Shown here in pieces: positions 49,752-58,670 of a stretch of 64,000 nt of DNA. This DNA comes from Taibaiella chishuiensis. GTDB taxonomy: Bacteria; Bacteroidota; Bacteroidia; Chitinophagales; Chitinophagaceae. The stretch's first letter is position 1. Each line of letters opens with the position of its first letter. Where the stretch lies: assembly GCF_003014535.1 (NCBI RefSeq), contig NZ_PYGD01000001.1, positions 620,001 to 684,000 of the forward strand. Reading direction: 5' to 3'. The notes beneath the pieces were generated by a model. It did not search any database. It worked only from the letters and a program-made list of their open reading frames with translations, and had not been told where the DNA came from. Position numbers and translations under genes: made by a program.

Positions 49752-51347
49752 ATGCGTAAACTTTTCGTTATCGTCTCTGCCATCCTGGTATTGAGCACCC
49801 TCTTGTTATCCATATTTTTTAGCCCTTACTGGTATCCCTTCTTCGTGATCTTCCTCTTTTTTACCCTCATGGGGTATTACGACATGGTGCAGAAGAAGCA
49901 CAGTATTATGCGTATTTACCCCGTATTTGGCAGGCTGCGCTACTTTATGGAAGAAATGAGGCCCAAGGTGTACCAGTACTTCGTGGAATCGGATACCGAT
50001 GGCCGGCCGATCAACCGTATCGACCGCTCTACCATTTACCAGCGCGCCAAAAAAGAAACCGATACCATGCCCTTTGGTACCCAGATCGAAGTGTATAACG
50101 AAGGCTACGAATGGATGTGTCATTCTATCGCCCCCAAAAACTTCGATGAGCTGGATCACAACCCCCGCGTGGTATTTGGCAACAAGGACTGCCGGCAGCC
50201 CTATTCGGCCAGTGTGCTCAATATCTCTGCCATGAGTTACGGCTCGCTCAGCTCCAATGCCGTAGAGGCCATGAATGCAGGTGCGCAGATCGGCGGTTTT
50301 GCCCACAATACCGGCGAGGGCGGTTTGAGTCCCTTCCACCTTAAACATGGCGGCGATATCATCTGGCAGATCGGTACGGGTTACTTCGGCTGCCGCGACG
50401 AGCAGGGCAATTTTTCGCCCGAGCTGTTTGCCGAGAAGTCGCGTCATCCCAATGTAAAGATGATCGAGCTGAAAATATCACAAGGCGCCAAACCGGGCCA
50501 TGGCGGTATCCTGCCGGCCTCTAAAAACACGCCGGAGATCGCTGCTATCCGGCATATCAAACCTTATACCGTGGTGGCCTCGCCGCCTTACCACTCGGCT
50601 TTTAGTACGCCGCGGGAAATGGTGGCCTTCCTCAAAAAAATGCGGGATCTCTGCGAGGGCAAGCCTATTGGTTTCAAACTGTGTATCGGGCATAAGAGCG
50701 AGTTTATCGCGATCTGTAAGGCCATGATCGAGCTTGATACCTATCCCGATTTTATAACCGTAGATGGTGGCGAAGGCGGTACCGGTGCGGCGCCGCAGGA
50801 GTTCTCCAACTATGTGGGCGCGCCCCTGCTCGATGGCCTGGCCTTTGTACACAATATCCTGCGCGGTCTGGATATCCGCAAACATATCCGCATTATCGCT
50901 TCCGGCAAGATCATTTCCGGGTTCCATATCCTGCGGGCTATGGCCCTGGGCGCTGATACCTGCAACAGTGCAAGGGCGATGATGATGGCCGTGGGTTGTA
51001 TCCAGGCGCTGCAGTGCAATACCAACAAATGTCCTACGGGTGTGGCCACCCAGGATCCTTCGCTTGCGGTAGGCCTTGTCGTATCCGATAAAAAGACCCG
51101 TGTGGCGAATTACCACAACGCCACGGTTAAGAATTTCGTGGAACTGCTGGGCGCTTCAGGTCTCGATAATATGGGCAATATTACCCGCTCGCATATTTAC
51201 CGCAGGATATCACTCAACGAAATGCTCACCTTCGAAGAGATCTTCCCTTCGGTGCCCCTGGGTTCGATGACGGATGGCATTATCCCCGAACGGTACCGCG
51301 CCGATTTCGGCTGGGCCAATATGGATAAGTGGGGGATCAGTGTATAA
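49752..51347 (+). CDS. FMN-binding glutamate synthase family protein
   Basis: A 531-residue protein with two N-terminal membrane helices (MRKLFVIVSAILVLSTLLLS and the stretch to about 40) followed by the FMN-binding synthase domain of glutamate synthase. Landmarks: SYGSLSSNAVEAMNAGA, NTGEGGLSPFH, KISQGAKPGHGG, TVDGGEGGTGAAP, ASGKIISGFHILRAMALGAD and QCNTNKCPTGVATQDP (about 420), whose Cys residues match the iron-sulphur ligands of GltB. It lacks the glutaminase domain, so it is not a complete GOGAT; B. subtilis YerD is a comparable stand-alone protein of unknown role. The start at 49752 is chosen for the membrane helix. A terminator follows. Confidence 0.88.
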   Translation: MRKLFVIVSAILVLSTLLLSIFFSPYWYPFFVIFLFFTLMGYYDMVQKKHSIMRIYPVFGRLRYFMEEMRPKVYQYFVESDTDGRPINRIDRSTIYQRAKKETDTMPFGTQIEVYNEGYEWMCHSIAPKNFDELDHNPRVVFGNKDCRQPYSASVLNISAMSYGSLSSNAVEAMNAGAQIGGFAHNTGEGGLSPFHLKHGGDIIWQIGTGYFGCRDEQGNFSPELFAEKSRHPNVKMIELKISQGAKPGHGGILPASKNTPEIAAIRHIKPYTVVASPPYHSAFSTPREMVAFLKKMRDLCEGKPIGFKLCIGHKSEFIAICKAMIELDTYPDFITVDGGEGGTGAAPQEFSNYVGAPLLDGLAFVHNILRGLDIRKHIRIIASGKIISGFHILRAMALGADTCNSARAMMMAVGCIQALQCNTNKCPTGVATQDPSLAVGLVVSDKKTRVANYHNATVKNFVELLGASGLDNMGNITRSHIYRRISLNEMLTFEEIFPSVPLGSMTDGIIPERYRADFGWANMDKWGISV

Positions 51348-51392
51348 TCGCGCTGGCATGCCTTTACAGGCTATTCCTGGAGATAATTACAA

Positions 51393-51425
51393 GGCCCCGT
51401 CGCTGACGGGGCCATGTGTTTTTAA
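51393..51425 (+). terminator. Terminator between convergent genes
   Basis: GGCCCCGTC and GACGGGGCC form a nine-pair stem with a three-base loop, followed by ATGTGTTTTT on the plus strand. Confidence 0.8.
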
Positions 51426-51443
51426 GCATGGTCGCTGTTCCTG

Positions 51444-52136
51444 TTATTGATGGGGCAGGGTAGCCCGCAATTGCATCAGCAACGTACCCAGGTGGTTTTT
51501 GCCGGCGCCGGTGCGGCCTATACCCCAGAAGTTATCAAAAGGAGAATTTTCGATGAGCAATCGTTCACCGGTCGAGCGCAGGAGGTCGCGGATACCGGCA
51601 TGCGTGGCGAATTTCCGTTCCAGCGCGGTACGCATCACTTCGATCTTTACCAGGCGCCAATCCGGGCGTATCGCTATGCTTTGTGTTTTGCCAAGGTCGG
51701 CGGCATCTTTGGCCGTGGCTGCCCGTATTACCTGTTGCTTGCAGGTGTTGTCGGTAAACTTTTCGGATTGGTAGTAATGCTCGGCTGTGGCAAAGTATTG
51801 CCCCAGGTGACTAAAGCCATGCGGCGAGAAATTGGAAAACACGCCGAAGGGTTGCTCCTGCGGCGTGTAAAAATAAATTGCGGTACTGAAGTCGGTGGTT
51901 AAAACGCAGTCCTGCCCCAGTTGTTGCCTGCTTATCCGGTAATAAAGCCCGTGGGTATCATTAGCAGGCAGGATCTGCAGCTGTTCTGCGCCGGGGTCAT
52001 TGTCCAGGGCTATCCTGAAACTGCTGCCGGCCGCCAGTTCTGCTGTTGCAACAGGTACAGCGCCAGGGGCGGCACCGTTGTATGCCTTTACTGTTAAGGC
52101 TTTGCTTGTTTTATAGGTGGTATAAGGCAAGATCAT
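51444..52136 (-). CDS. NADAR-domain protein (YbiA-like) with an N-terminal extension
   Basis: A 230-residue protein. Residues about 86-226 form a NADAR domain: FYTPQEQPFGVFSNFSPHGF, YFATAEHYYQSEKF, AADLGKTQSI, VMRTALERKFATH and FDNFWGIGRTGAGKNHLG. NADAR proteins are N-glycosidases; characterised members remove toxic riboflavin intermediates or ADP-ribose from guanine in nucleic acids. The first ~85 residues (MILPYTTYKTSKALTVKAYN onward) are a beta-rich extension I do not recognise; most bacterial YbiA proteins have only the ~150-residue domain. It lies 21 bases after the polX stop on the same strand, so it is probably co-transcribed with it. Confidence 0.88.
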   Translation of the reverse strand: MILPYTTYKTSKALTVKAYNGAAPGAVPVATAELAAGSSFRIALDNDPGAEQLQILPANDTHGLYYRISRQQLGQDCVLTTDFSTAIYFYTPQEQPFGVFSNFSPHGFSHLGQYFATAEHYYQSEKFTDNTCKQQVIRAATAKDAADLGKTQSIAIRPDWRLVKIEVMRTALERKFATHAGIRDLLRSTGERLLIENSPFDNFWGIGRTGAGKNHLGTLLMQLRATLPHQ

Positions 52137-52157
52137 GAAAAGGGCACCAGGACCGGG

Positions 52158-53816
52158 TTACCTGGCTGTTTTAATAAAGGCTTCCAACGCTGTAAGACTC
52201 ATCGAGCTCAGGTTGCGGGCTGCAGTCAGTCCGCCTTTCTGCGCGGCATATACGCCGTACTTTACCAGGTCCATACCGTTTATCGAGTGCGCATCGGGGT
52301 TTACCGACAGCATAGCGCCTTGTTCCAGGGCATAGGGTATCCAGCTCCAGTCGAGGTCCAGCCGGCGGGGGTGCGCATTGATCTCGATCACCACCTTATG
52401 CGCCACACAGGCATCGATCAGGGTTTTATGATCTACGGGGTAGCCCTCGCGCGACAGCAGCAGCCTGCCTGTGGGGTGGCCCAGGATGCGGGTAAAAGGG
52501 TTGGTAATAGCTGCGATCAGGCGTTGCATTGCTTTTTCCTCGTTCATCTTCAGGTTGCTGTGTACCGATGCGATCACGAGGTCGAAGGTGCCCAGTACCG
52601 ATTCGTTATAGTCCAGCGAACCATCGTGCAGGATATCGGCTTCGATACTTTTGAAAATGCGGAAGGGGGCCAGCTTTTCGTTCAGGTGGTCGATCTCGAT
52701 ATGTTGCTGGGCAATGCGTTCGGGGCTCAGGCCGTTGGCGTAGAAAGCCGCCTGCGAGTGATCGCTGATCACCAGGTATTCGTAACCCTTGTCCCTGGCG
52801 GCTACCGCCATTTGTTCCAGGGTATTTACGCCGTCGCTCCAGGTAGAGTGGCTGTGTATAATGCCTTTGATATCGGCGGGCTGTATGAGGTCGGGCAGGG
52901 TATGGTTTGCCGCCTGCTCCAATACAGGAGCCTGTTCGCGCATGGCGGGTACGATATAGGACAATTGGTTGTGCGCAAATATCGCCTCTTCCGAAGCTGG
53001 GGCCTGAGGCAGGGTGTACTTTTCGGCAAAGGCTGCGGCAAACTGAGGCGATGCGGTACTGGTAAAGAGTGTCGTATAAAAATCGCCGGTGGCACAGGTA
53101 ATAAAACGCAATGCCGGCATGTCCGGTATTTTTACCACCAGGCCTTCGTCGCCGCTATCCGATACGGCTCCGGGTATAGCGCCAAAGTGGCTGCGCAGGC
53201 TTGTTTCGTCGAGATCGGTAAGGTAAGAGATGGCCGACAATGCGGGCAATTGCCTGCGGTAGTCTCCTGTAAATTCGGTTTTATGATCCGGGAATGCCTT
53301 GCGGATATCGGCCAATACCTGTTCGGCATAAGCTTCGGCTTCGGCCCACAGGTAGAAGCCCTGGTTGTTGCGCAGGAAGGTAATATTCTTCAGGATGCCG
53401 TCCTGGGTCTTGGCGCCGAATCCTTTCAGGGTGATCAGGCGGTTCTCGTTGCAGGCATATTCCAGTTCGCCGATCGATTCCAGGCCTAGCTCTTTCCACA
53501 GCAGGGCTATCTTTTTAGGCCCGATTCCTTTCAGGCTCAGCATTTCGATCACGCCGGGCGGGGTTTTCAGGATATATTCTTCCAGCAGGGGCAATTTGCC
53601 GGTTTCTTTTACCGTGTTGATCTTCTGTGCAACGGCTTCTCCTATACCTGCAATAGACAGGATACGCGCCGTTTCCATCTCGCTCAGTTGTTCCGGTAAT
53701 TTCTCGATCTTGTAGGCTGCTGTGCTATAGGTTTTGGTCTTAAAACTGTTTTCGCCGTGGATATCCATAAGCTTGGACAGGAGGTCGAACACATCGGCAA
53801 TTTGCTGGTTGGTCAT
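52158..53816 (-). CDS. polX: PolX-type protein: degenerate polymerase domain plus intact PHP exonuclease/phosphoesterase
   Basis: Bacterial PolX joins a family X DNA polymerase to a PHP nuclease used in gap and base-excision repair. The 552 residues have the 8-kDa-like helix-hairpin-helix region (motifs at 52-66, 92-107, 127-142), then the polymerase palm. Where active enzymes have GDxD after the Arg-Arg pair, this protein has S-A-I-S (194-197, following GDYRRQLPAL), so both first catalytic Asp are missing. The PHP domain (from 321) is complete: HSHSTWSDG, ISDHSQ, EADI, VIASVHSN, LGHPTGR, EINAHPRR, NPDAHS. A TAGCTTTG element ends seven bases before the ATG. NADAR follows; the SNF2 gene is divergent. 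Confidence 0.9.
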   Translation of the reverse strand: MTNQQIADVFDLLSKLMDIHGENSFKTKTYSTAAYKIEKLPEQLSEMETARILSIAGIGEAVAQKINTVKETGKLPLLEEYILKTPPGVIEMLSLKGIGPKKIALLWKELGLESIGELEYACNENRLITLKGFGAKTQDGILKNITFLRNNQGFYLWAEAEAYAEQVLADIRKAFPDHKTEFTGDYRRQLPALSAISYLTDLDETSLRSHFGAIPGAVSDSGDEGLVVKIPDMPALRFITCATGDFYTTLFTSTASPQFAAAFAEKYTLPQAPASEEAIFAHNQLSYIVPAMREQAPVLEQAANHTLPDLIQPADIKGIIHSHSTWSDGVNTLEQMAVAARDKGYEYLVISDHSQAAFYANGLSPERIAQQHIEIDHLNEKLAPFRIFKSIEADILHDGSLDYNESVLGTFDLVIASVHSNLKMNEEKAMQRLIAAITNPFTRILGHPTGRLLLSREGYPVDHKTLIDACVAHKVVIEINAHPRRLDLDWSWIPYALEQGAMLSVNPDAHSINGMDLVKYGVYAAQKGGLTAARNLSSMSLTALEAFIKTAR

Positions 53817-53823
53817 AGTGCTG

Positions 53824-53831
53824 CAAAGCTA
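53824..53831 (-). promoter_or_regulatory. Putative -7 promoter element of polX-NADAR
   Basis: The minus strand reads TAGCTTTG, an exact match seven bases before the polX ATG. Confidence 0.55.
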
Positions 53832-53912
53832 AAATTTATTGAGAATAGAATAAAATGATAATAAGATCAGAATGTTTAACAGCCTTTGTCTCCTTTTCTG
53901 CTTCTTTTTCGA

Positions 53913-53920
53913 TAATTTTG
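53913..53920 (+). promoter_or_regulatory. Putative -7 promoter element of the SNF2-SWIM gene
   Basis: TAATTTTG, an exact TAnnTTTG match; transcription would start near 53926. Confidence 0.6.
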
Positions 53921-53926
53921 CCGCTT

Positions 53927-53949
53927 GCCTTTTTCAAAAGGCATTTTTT
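53927..53949 (+). promoter_or_regulatory. Terminator-like hairpin at the 5' end of the SNF2-SWIM mRNA
   Basis: GCCTTT-TTCA-AAAGGC, then A and six T, lies between the expected transcription start and the ATG at 53955. It has the form of an intrinsic terminator but could equally be a 5' stabilising stem. Confidence 0.45.
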
Positions 53950-53954
53950 CAAAA

Positions 53955-56900
53955 ATGTCATTACCCGATTTACTAAAACATGTTTACCATAATGCTACGG
54001 ATGAAGTGATTCGTAGGGGTAAAAAAATATTTCATACTTCAGGCGTTCAGGTACTCGAAAATGATTCGCTGACCGAGCAAATTTCATTTCGTGTACGCAA
54101 CGATGTATACAGCAATTACTATAAAGTGATTGTGGAGAATTACATGCACCCCAAAGATCTTTCGCTGAGGTGCCAGTGCCCGTATAATATGGGCAGCGTA
54201 TGCCGGCACGAGGCCGCAGCCTTATTCCAGCTCAACGACCTGTTGCAGAGCGGCTATTTTGACAATGTCAAAATGGAGTATGACCAGAAGCATACCACGG
54301 TGCGGATGCGCCAGATCACGATGCACTTCCTGAAGCTGTTCTCCTCGGCCTCGATCTATGCCAAGGCCGAGACCTGGACCGCCGAGAAACGGGTGCAAAT
54401 CCTGGAGGCTAAAGACGATGCGGTGACCGCTACGGTTAAAGAAGATAACGGCAAGGTATACGAAGTGCTGCTGAAACAGAACGAAGAACGTTATTTCGAT
54501 ACCTCCTGTACCTGCGATCATACCGAACACCCGCTCTGTGTGCATAAAACCACGGTATTCCTGCAACTGCTCAATACCTATGGCGGCCACTACTTCAGCA
54601 CCCTGCGCAACTGGGATACCCAAAAGGACAAACTGCTCAGCCTGTATGGTTACAGCCTGAAGGACGACCTGAAGGGAAAGTTCGAATTTTCGTACCACGA
54701 AGGCAAACCCTTCCTGCGTGTGCTCGATCCGTCGATCAAAAAAATTGCCCTGCAGCCCGCTGCACCGGTATCCAAATACAAAAAAGAAGAAGTTGTTGAA
54801 GAGCCGGCTTCGGTACCGCAAAACCGCAGGCTGGGCGTGGTGGTCAGCAACAAGAGCCCGTATTTCCCGTATACCAGTTTCGACCTGATCTCCGGCGAGG
54901 CCGACGAATCGGGCTTCGAGTACAAGGGTAGCGTGGAAAAACTGGAACTGGGGCAGTATATCTCTCCTGCAGGCCTGCAGGACCGCGATAAGCTGCTGAT
55001 TACCGCGCTGCGCAAACAAAGCGCCGACGAGCTGTTCAAGTCGATTAAACGCGAAACGCCTTTCGGCGAATTCTGGGACTCGCTGCCCAAAGAAATGACC
55101 GAAAGCCCCAAGGAAGAGCTGAAAAAGCAAGCCTGGGATTTCTACCTGCCGCGCTACCAGCGCCTGCTGGAGCATTATGCCAGTTATCCTTTCGTTTACT
55201 TTTTACCGGCAGATCAGAAACTGGGCCTGGCCCAGTTGCAGAAAACGGGTTTCTCTTCCAAATACTTTCATACCCGCCTGTTTGTGGCGCCTGCTGCCGG
55301 CAAAAGCGGCGATGTGATGCTGGAACTGAAGTTCCGGATCGAAGAAGATGTATACGAAAGCAAAGACGTAACCGTGATCAACAGCGCGCTGATCCGGGCC
55401 GACGATATTTTTTACGCCGCTGCCGGTCCCGATGCACTCGCCATCGTAGACCAGTTCCCGGCCGACGGCCTGCTCCGGATCCCGGCCGCCGACTGGCCGC
55501 GTTATCTTAAAGACGAATTACTGCCGCTTTCGGCCAGTACGGATATTACCTTCCATGAAGACCTGCGGGAGCAGGTAACCGAAGAAGAGCCCGAATTGAA
55601 GCTGTACCTGCGGGAAACGGATAAGATGATGGTGTTTAAACCGGTGTTCGATTATGCCGGTGTGGAAAAAGAATGGCTGGACTTTACCCCCGCTGTAACC
55701 GCGACCAACGGCAAGGTGGTGCTGCACCAACGCAACGAAGCTACCGAGCAGACCTACCTGAACCTGCTGCGTTACCTGCATCCTGCCATGCAGGAGAGCC
55801 GTAAGTCGCACTCGTTCCTGCTGCCGGCCAGCGAAGCCCTGAAAGGCAATTGGTACTTCAGCTTTATGGATAAGCTCAACGAAGCCAACGTACAGATCGT
55901 AGGGCACGAAAACCTGAAGCAGCTGCGGATTAATCCCAACAAGCCCAAGACCCAGTTGCAGATCAGCAGCGGTATCGATTGGTTCGACGCCGATATGGAG
56001 ATCTCCTTTGGCGAAGAGCGGGTAAGCATTGCCGATGTAAAAAAGGCGATGACCAAAAAACAGAATTTCGTTTCGCTCAGCGATGGCAGCATCGGCCTGC
56101 TATCGGAAGAGTGGATGGATAAATATGCCCTGATGGTGAAGCTGGGCGCTGCCGGCGGCGGTAATAAGCTGCGGTTGCGCAAGTTCCACTTCTCGGCCAT
56201 TGAAGGCTTAAGCGAAGAGATCGATGAAAACGAAGTACTGGCCGATATCGCGGAGAAACGCGATCGCCTGCTCAATTTCGATTTTGAAAAAGACAGTCCT
56301 TCGATAATCCCGGATAATGTGCATGCAACATTGAGGCCTTACCAGCAGGCCGGTTTCCAATGGATGAACTTCCTGAACGAAACAGGCTGGGGTGGTATCC
56401 TGGCCGACGATATGGGTCTGGGTAAAACGCTGCAGACCTTAACCTTTTTGCAGCATTATCTCAATCTCAATCCCGGCGCCCTGTTTATGGTGGCCTGTCC
56501 TACGACACTGATCTATAACTGGGAAAACGAGATCCGTAAATTTACACCGGACATCACCTACCTGATCCATCATGGCGCGCAACGCCGCAGCAGGCTGGAA
56601 GACTTTGCCGGTGTACACCTGATCATTACGACCTATGGTACCCTGCGCAGCGATATCAAGATGCTGTCGCAAATGCAATTCGACTATGTGGTGCTCGACG
56701 AATCGCAGGCCATTAAAAACCCGCAATCGCAGATCGCTAAAGCCTCGCTGTTGCTGCAAAGCAAGAACAGGTTAGCCCTGAGCGGTACGCCGGTACAGAA
56801 CAATACCTTCGACCTCTTTGCGCAGATGAACTTCCTGAACCCCGGTATGCTGGGCTCGATGGAGTTTTTCCGCAACGAGTTTGCCACACCTATCGATAAA

Positions 56901-57719
56901 ATGCAGGAAGAGGAAGCCAAGGCGCATTTGCGTAAAATGATCCATCCCTTCCTGTTGCGCCGTACCAAAGAACAGGTAGCGCCCGATCTTCCGGAAAAAA
57001 CGGAAATGGTGCTGTTCTGCGAAATGGGCGCCAAGCAGCGTAAGATCTACGACGCTTACCGCAACAGCTTCCGCTCCAAAATACTGGGTGAGATCGAAGA
57101 AAAAGGTATGGAGCGCGTACAGCTCAGCATCCTGACGGGGCTTATGAAGCTGCGGCAGATCTGTGACTCGCCCGCCATCCTGAACGAAGAAGAAAGCTTC
57201 GAAAACCACTCGGTGAAGATCGAGGAACTGGTACGGGAGCTGACCGAAAATACCGGTAACCACAAGGCCCTGGTGTTCTCGCAGTTCCTCGGTATGCTTA
57301 ACCTTATCCGCGAAGAGCTCGACCGGCTTAATATTCCTTATGTTTACTTCGATGGGGGTACCTCGTCGGTCGACAGGGAAAAGGCGATCCAGAGCTTCCA
57401 GAACGAAGAAAGCTGCCGGGTATTCCTCATCTCGCTCAAAGCGGGTGGTGTGGGTCTGAACCTTACGGCCGCCGATTATGTGTATATCGTAGATCCGTGG
57501 TGGAACCCTGCCGTAGAGCAACAGGCCATTGACCGTACGCACCGTATCGGGCAAACGAAGAGCATCTTTGCTTACCGCCTCATTTGTAAAGACACCATCG
57601 AAGAAAAGATACTGTTGTTGCAGGAACGTAAGCTGAGCCTCGTAAAAGAGCTGATTGCCGACGATAATGCCTTCCTGAAAAAACTGACCAAAGAAGATGT
57701 GGCTTACCTGTTAAGTTAA
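53955..57719 (+). CDS. SNF2-family DNA helicase/translocase with two SWIM zinc motifs
   Basis: A 1254-residue SF2 ATPase. The N-terminal region has two SWIM-type zinc motifs: CQCPYNMGSVCRH (about 73-85) and CTCDHTEHPLCVH (about 186-198), probable nucleic-acid or protein contacts. A long middle region of unknown fold follows. The SNF2 core starts near 800: GWGGILADDMGLGKT (Walker A), VVLDESQAIKN (a DESQ box), LSGTPVQNN, LRRTKEQVAPDLPEK; then the helicase C domain, LVFSQFLGMLNLIREEL, LKAGGVGLNLTAADYV and DRTHRIGQTKSI. It should use ATP to move along duplex DNA or strip proteins. ATG at 53955 is the start; an upstream TTG at 53925 lies at the promoter. Strong terminator downstream. Confidence 0.92.
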   Translation: MSLPDLLKHVYHNATDEVIRRGKKIFHTSGVQVLENDSLTEQISFRVRNDVYSNYYKVIVENYMHPKDLSLRCQCPYNMGSVCRHEAAALFQLNDLLQSGYFDNVKMEYDQKHTTVRMRQITMHFLKLFSSASIYAKAETWTAEKRVQILEAKDDAVTATVKEDNGKVYEVLLKQNEERYFDTSCTCDHTEHPLCVHKTTVFLQLLNTYGGHYFSTLRNWDTQKDKLLSLYGYSLKDDLKGKFEFSYHEGKPFLRVLDPSIKKIALQPAAPVSKYKKEEVVEEPASVPQNRRLGVVVSNKSPYFPYTSFDLISGEADESGFEYKGSVEKLELGQYISPAGLQDRDKLLITALRKQSADELFKSIKRETPFGEFWDSLPKEMTESPKEELKKQAWDFYLPRYQRLLEHYASYPFVYFLPADQKLGLAQLQKTGFSSKYFHTRLFVAPAAGKSGDVMLELKFRIEEDVYESKDVTVINSALIRADDIFYAAAGPDALAIVDQFPADGLLRIPAADWPRYLKDELLPLSASTDITFHEDLREQVTEEEPELKLYLRETDKMMVFKPVFDYAGVEKEWLDFTPAVTATNGKVVLHQRNEATEQTYLNLLRYLHPAMQESRKSHSFLLPASEALKGNWYFSFMDKLNEANVQIVGHENLKQLRINPNKPKTQLQISSGIDWFDADMEISFGEERVSIADVKKAMTKKQNFVSLSDGSIGLLSEEWMDKYALMVKLGAAGGGNKLRLRKFHFSAIEGLSEEIDENEVLADIAEKRDRLLNFDFEKDSPSIIPDNVHATLRPYQQAGFQWMNFLNETGWGGILADDMGLGKTLQTLTFLQHYLNLNPGALFMVACPTTLIYNWENEIRKFTPDITYLIHHGAQRRSRLEDFAGVHLIITTYGTLRSDIKMLSQMQFDYVVLDESQAIKNPQSQIAKASLLLQSKNRLALSGTPVQNNTFDLFAQMNFLNPGMLGSMEFFRNEFATPIDKMQEEEAKAHLRKMIHPFLLRRTKEQVAPDLPEKTEMVLFCEMGAKQRKIYDAYRNSFRSKILGEIEEKGMERVQLSILTGLMKLRQICDSPAILNEEESFENHSVKIEELVRELTENTGNHKALVFSQFLGMLNLIREELDRLNIPYVYFDGGTSSVDREKAIQSFQNEESCRVFLISLKAGGVGLNLTAADYVYIVDPWWNPAVEQQAIDRTHRIGQTKSIFAYRLICKDTIEEKILLLQERKLSLVKELIADDNAFLKKLTKEDVAYLLS

Positions 57720-57733
57720 GTCCTGAATCGACG

Positions 57734-57773
57734 AAAAAAGCGCGTAAGAGTCTTTACTCTTACGCGCTTTTTT
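57734..57773 (+). terminator. Strong intrinsic terminator of the SNF2-SWIM gene
   Basis: AAAAAAGCGCGTAAGAGT and ACTCTTACGCGCTTTTTT form an 18-pair perfect stem with a four-base loop, then further T residues. With A- and T-runs on both sides it can also serve the convergent DUF4197 gene. Confidence 0.93.
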
Positions 57774-57814
57774 TATTGATGTGAAGCAAAAATAGTGTTG
57801 ATGATATCCGGGCC

Positions 57815-58612
57815 TTATTTGGCGCCGAATACTTTTTGCAGCAGCCCGCTTACCTGGGCGGCAGGGTTGTTCCGGATCTTGGCCTCCTCGTCGCCGATGG
57901 AGGTAAAGATACCGCTCAGGGCCCGCTCGGTTACATAACCCGTCAGGTCGGGGTTTACCTTGTTCTGCGCAAGCGGCAGTTTGTTATAGGTGCTGAATAC
58001 GGTTTTCCAGATATCGGGTGCGCCCACTTTATTGAGCGATTTCTGGATTACGGGTTGGAAGGCGGCCGTTAAAGCGCCGGTCGTTTTTCCCTTCAGGTAA
58101 GTGGTCGCTGCATTGCTGCCGCCGCGCAGGATATTGATACCATCGGTAATAGACATAGAAGTAATCGCATTGATAAAGATCGGCGCAGCCTGTTTGGCCG
58201 CATCTTCCGCGGCACGGTTCATCGACAGGATGGCTTTATCGACCACGGAGCCCATACCGATCGAACGCAGGGTTTGTTCTACCTGTTGCGCCTCTTTGGG
58301 TAACAGGATCTTCAACGCCGCGTTTTTGAAGAAACCATCCGTCATAGACAGTTTGTTCGAGGCATTTTGCGCCCCTATTTTCAATGCCTCTTTAAGGCCG
58401 GAGGCGATGTCGGTGCTGCTGAGCCCGGCGCCGAGGCCGCTGTTGCCCGAGCCTGTATTATTGTTGTTGCCATTATTGGTATTGGTGCCGGTCGATTTGG
58501 AACCACCGTTTTTTATTGCGTTCAGCAGATCGTCAAAGCTCTGCGCTTTAGCGCCGGAGGCTGCTCCGGCAACGATACCTGCTACGAGCAGGGATGCGAT
58601 CATCTTTTTCAT
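57815..58612 (-). CDS. Secreted DUF4197 protein
   Basis: A 265-residue exported protein of unknown function. Signal peptide MKKMIASLLVAGIVAGAASG (cleavage near AKA); FDDLLNAIKNGG; a low-complexity Asn/Thr/Gly/Ser linker (about 38-62); then the DUF4197 domain: TDIASGLKEALKIGAQNASN, ALKILLPKEAQQVEQTLRSI, DKAILSMNRAAEDAAKQAAP and GYVTERALSGIFTSIGDEE. The helical domain occurs widely in Bacteroidota and Proteobacteria envelope proteins. It lies 58 bases after bcp on the same strand and may be the last gene of that group or separately expressed. Confidence 0.88.
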   Translation of the reverse strand: MKKMIASLLVAGIVAGAASGAKAQSFDDLLNAIKNGGSKSTGTNTNNGNNNNTGSGNSGLGAGLSSTDIASGLKEALKIGAQNASNKLSMTDGFFKNAALKILLPKEAQQVEQTLRSIGMGSVVDKAILSMNRAAEDAAKQAAPIFINAITSMSITDGINILRGGSNAATTYLKGKTTGALTAAFQPVIQKSLNKVGAPDIWKTVFSTYNKLPLAQNKVNPDLTGYVTERALSGIFTSIGDEEAKIRNNPAAQVSGLLQKVFGAK

Positions 58613-58670
58613 TGAAAACAGTATTTAATCCCTTGGACTCAAAAAGAATGCCAAAGTTGCATGAACAAAA

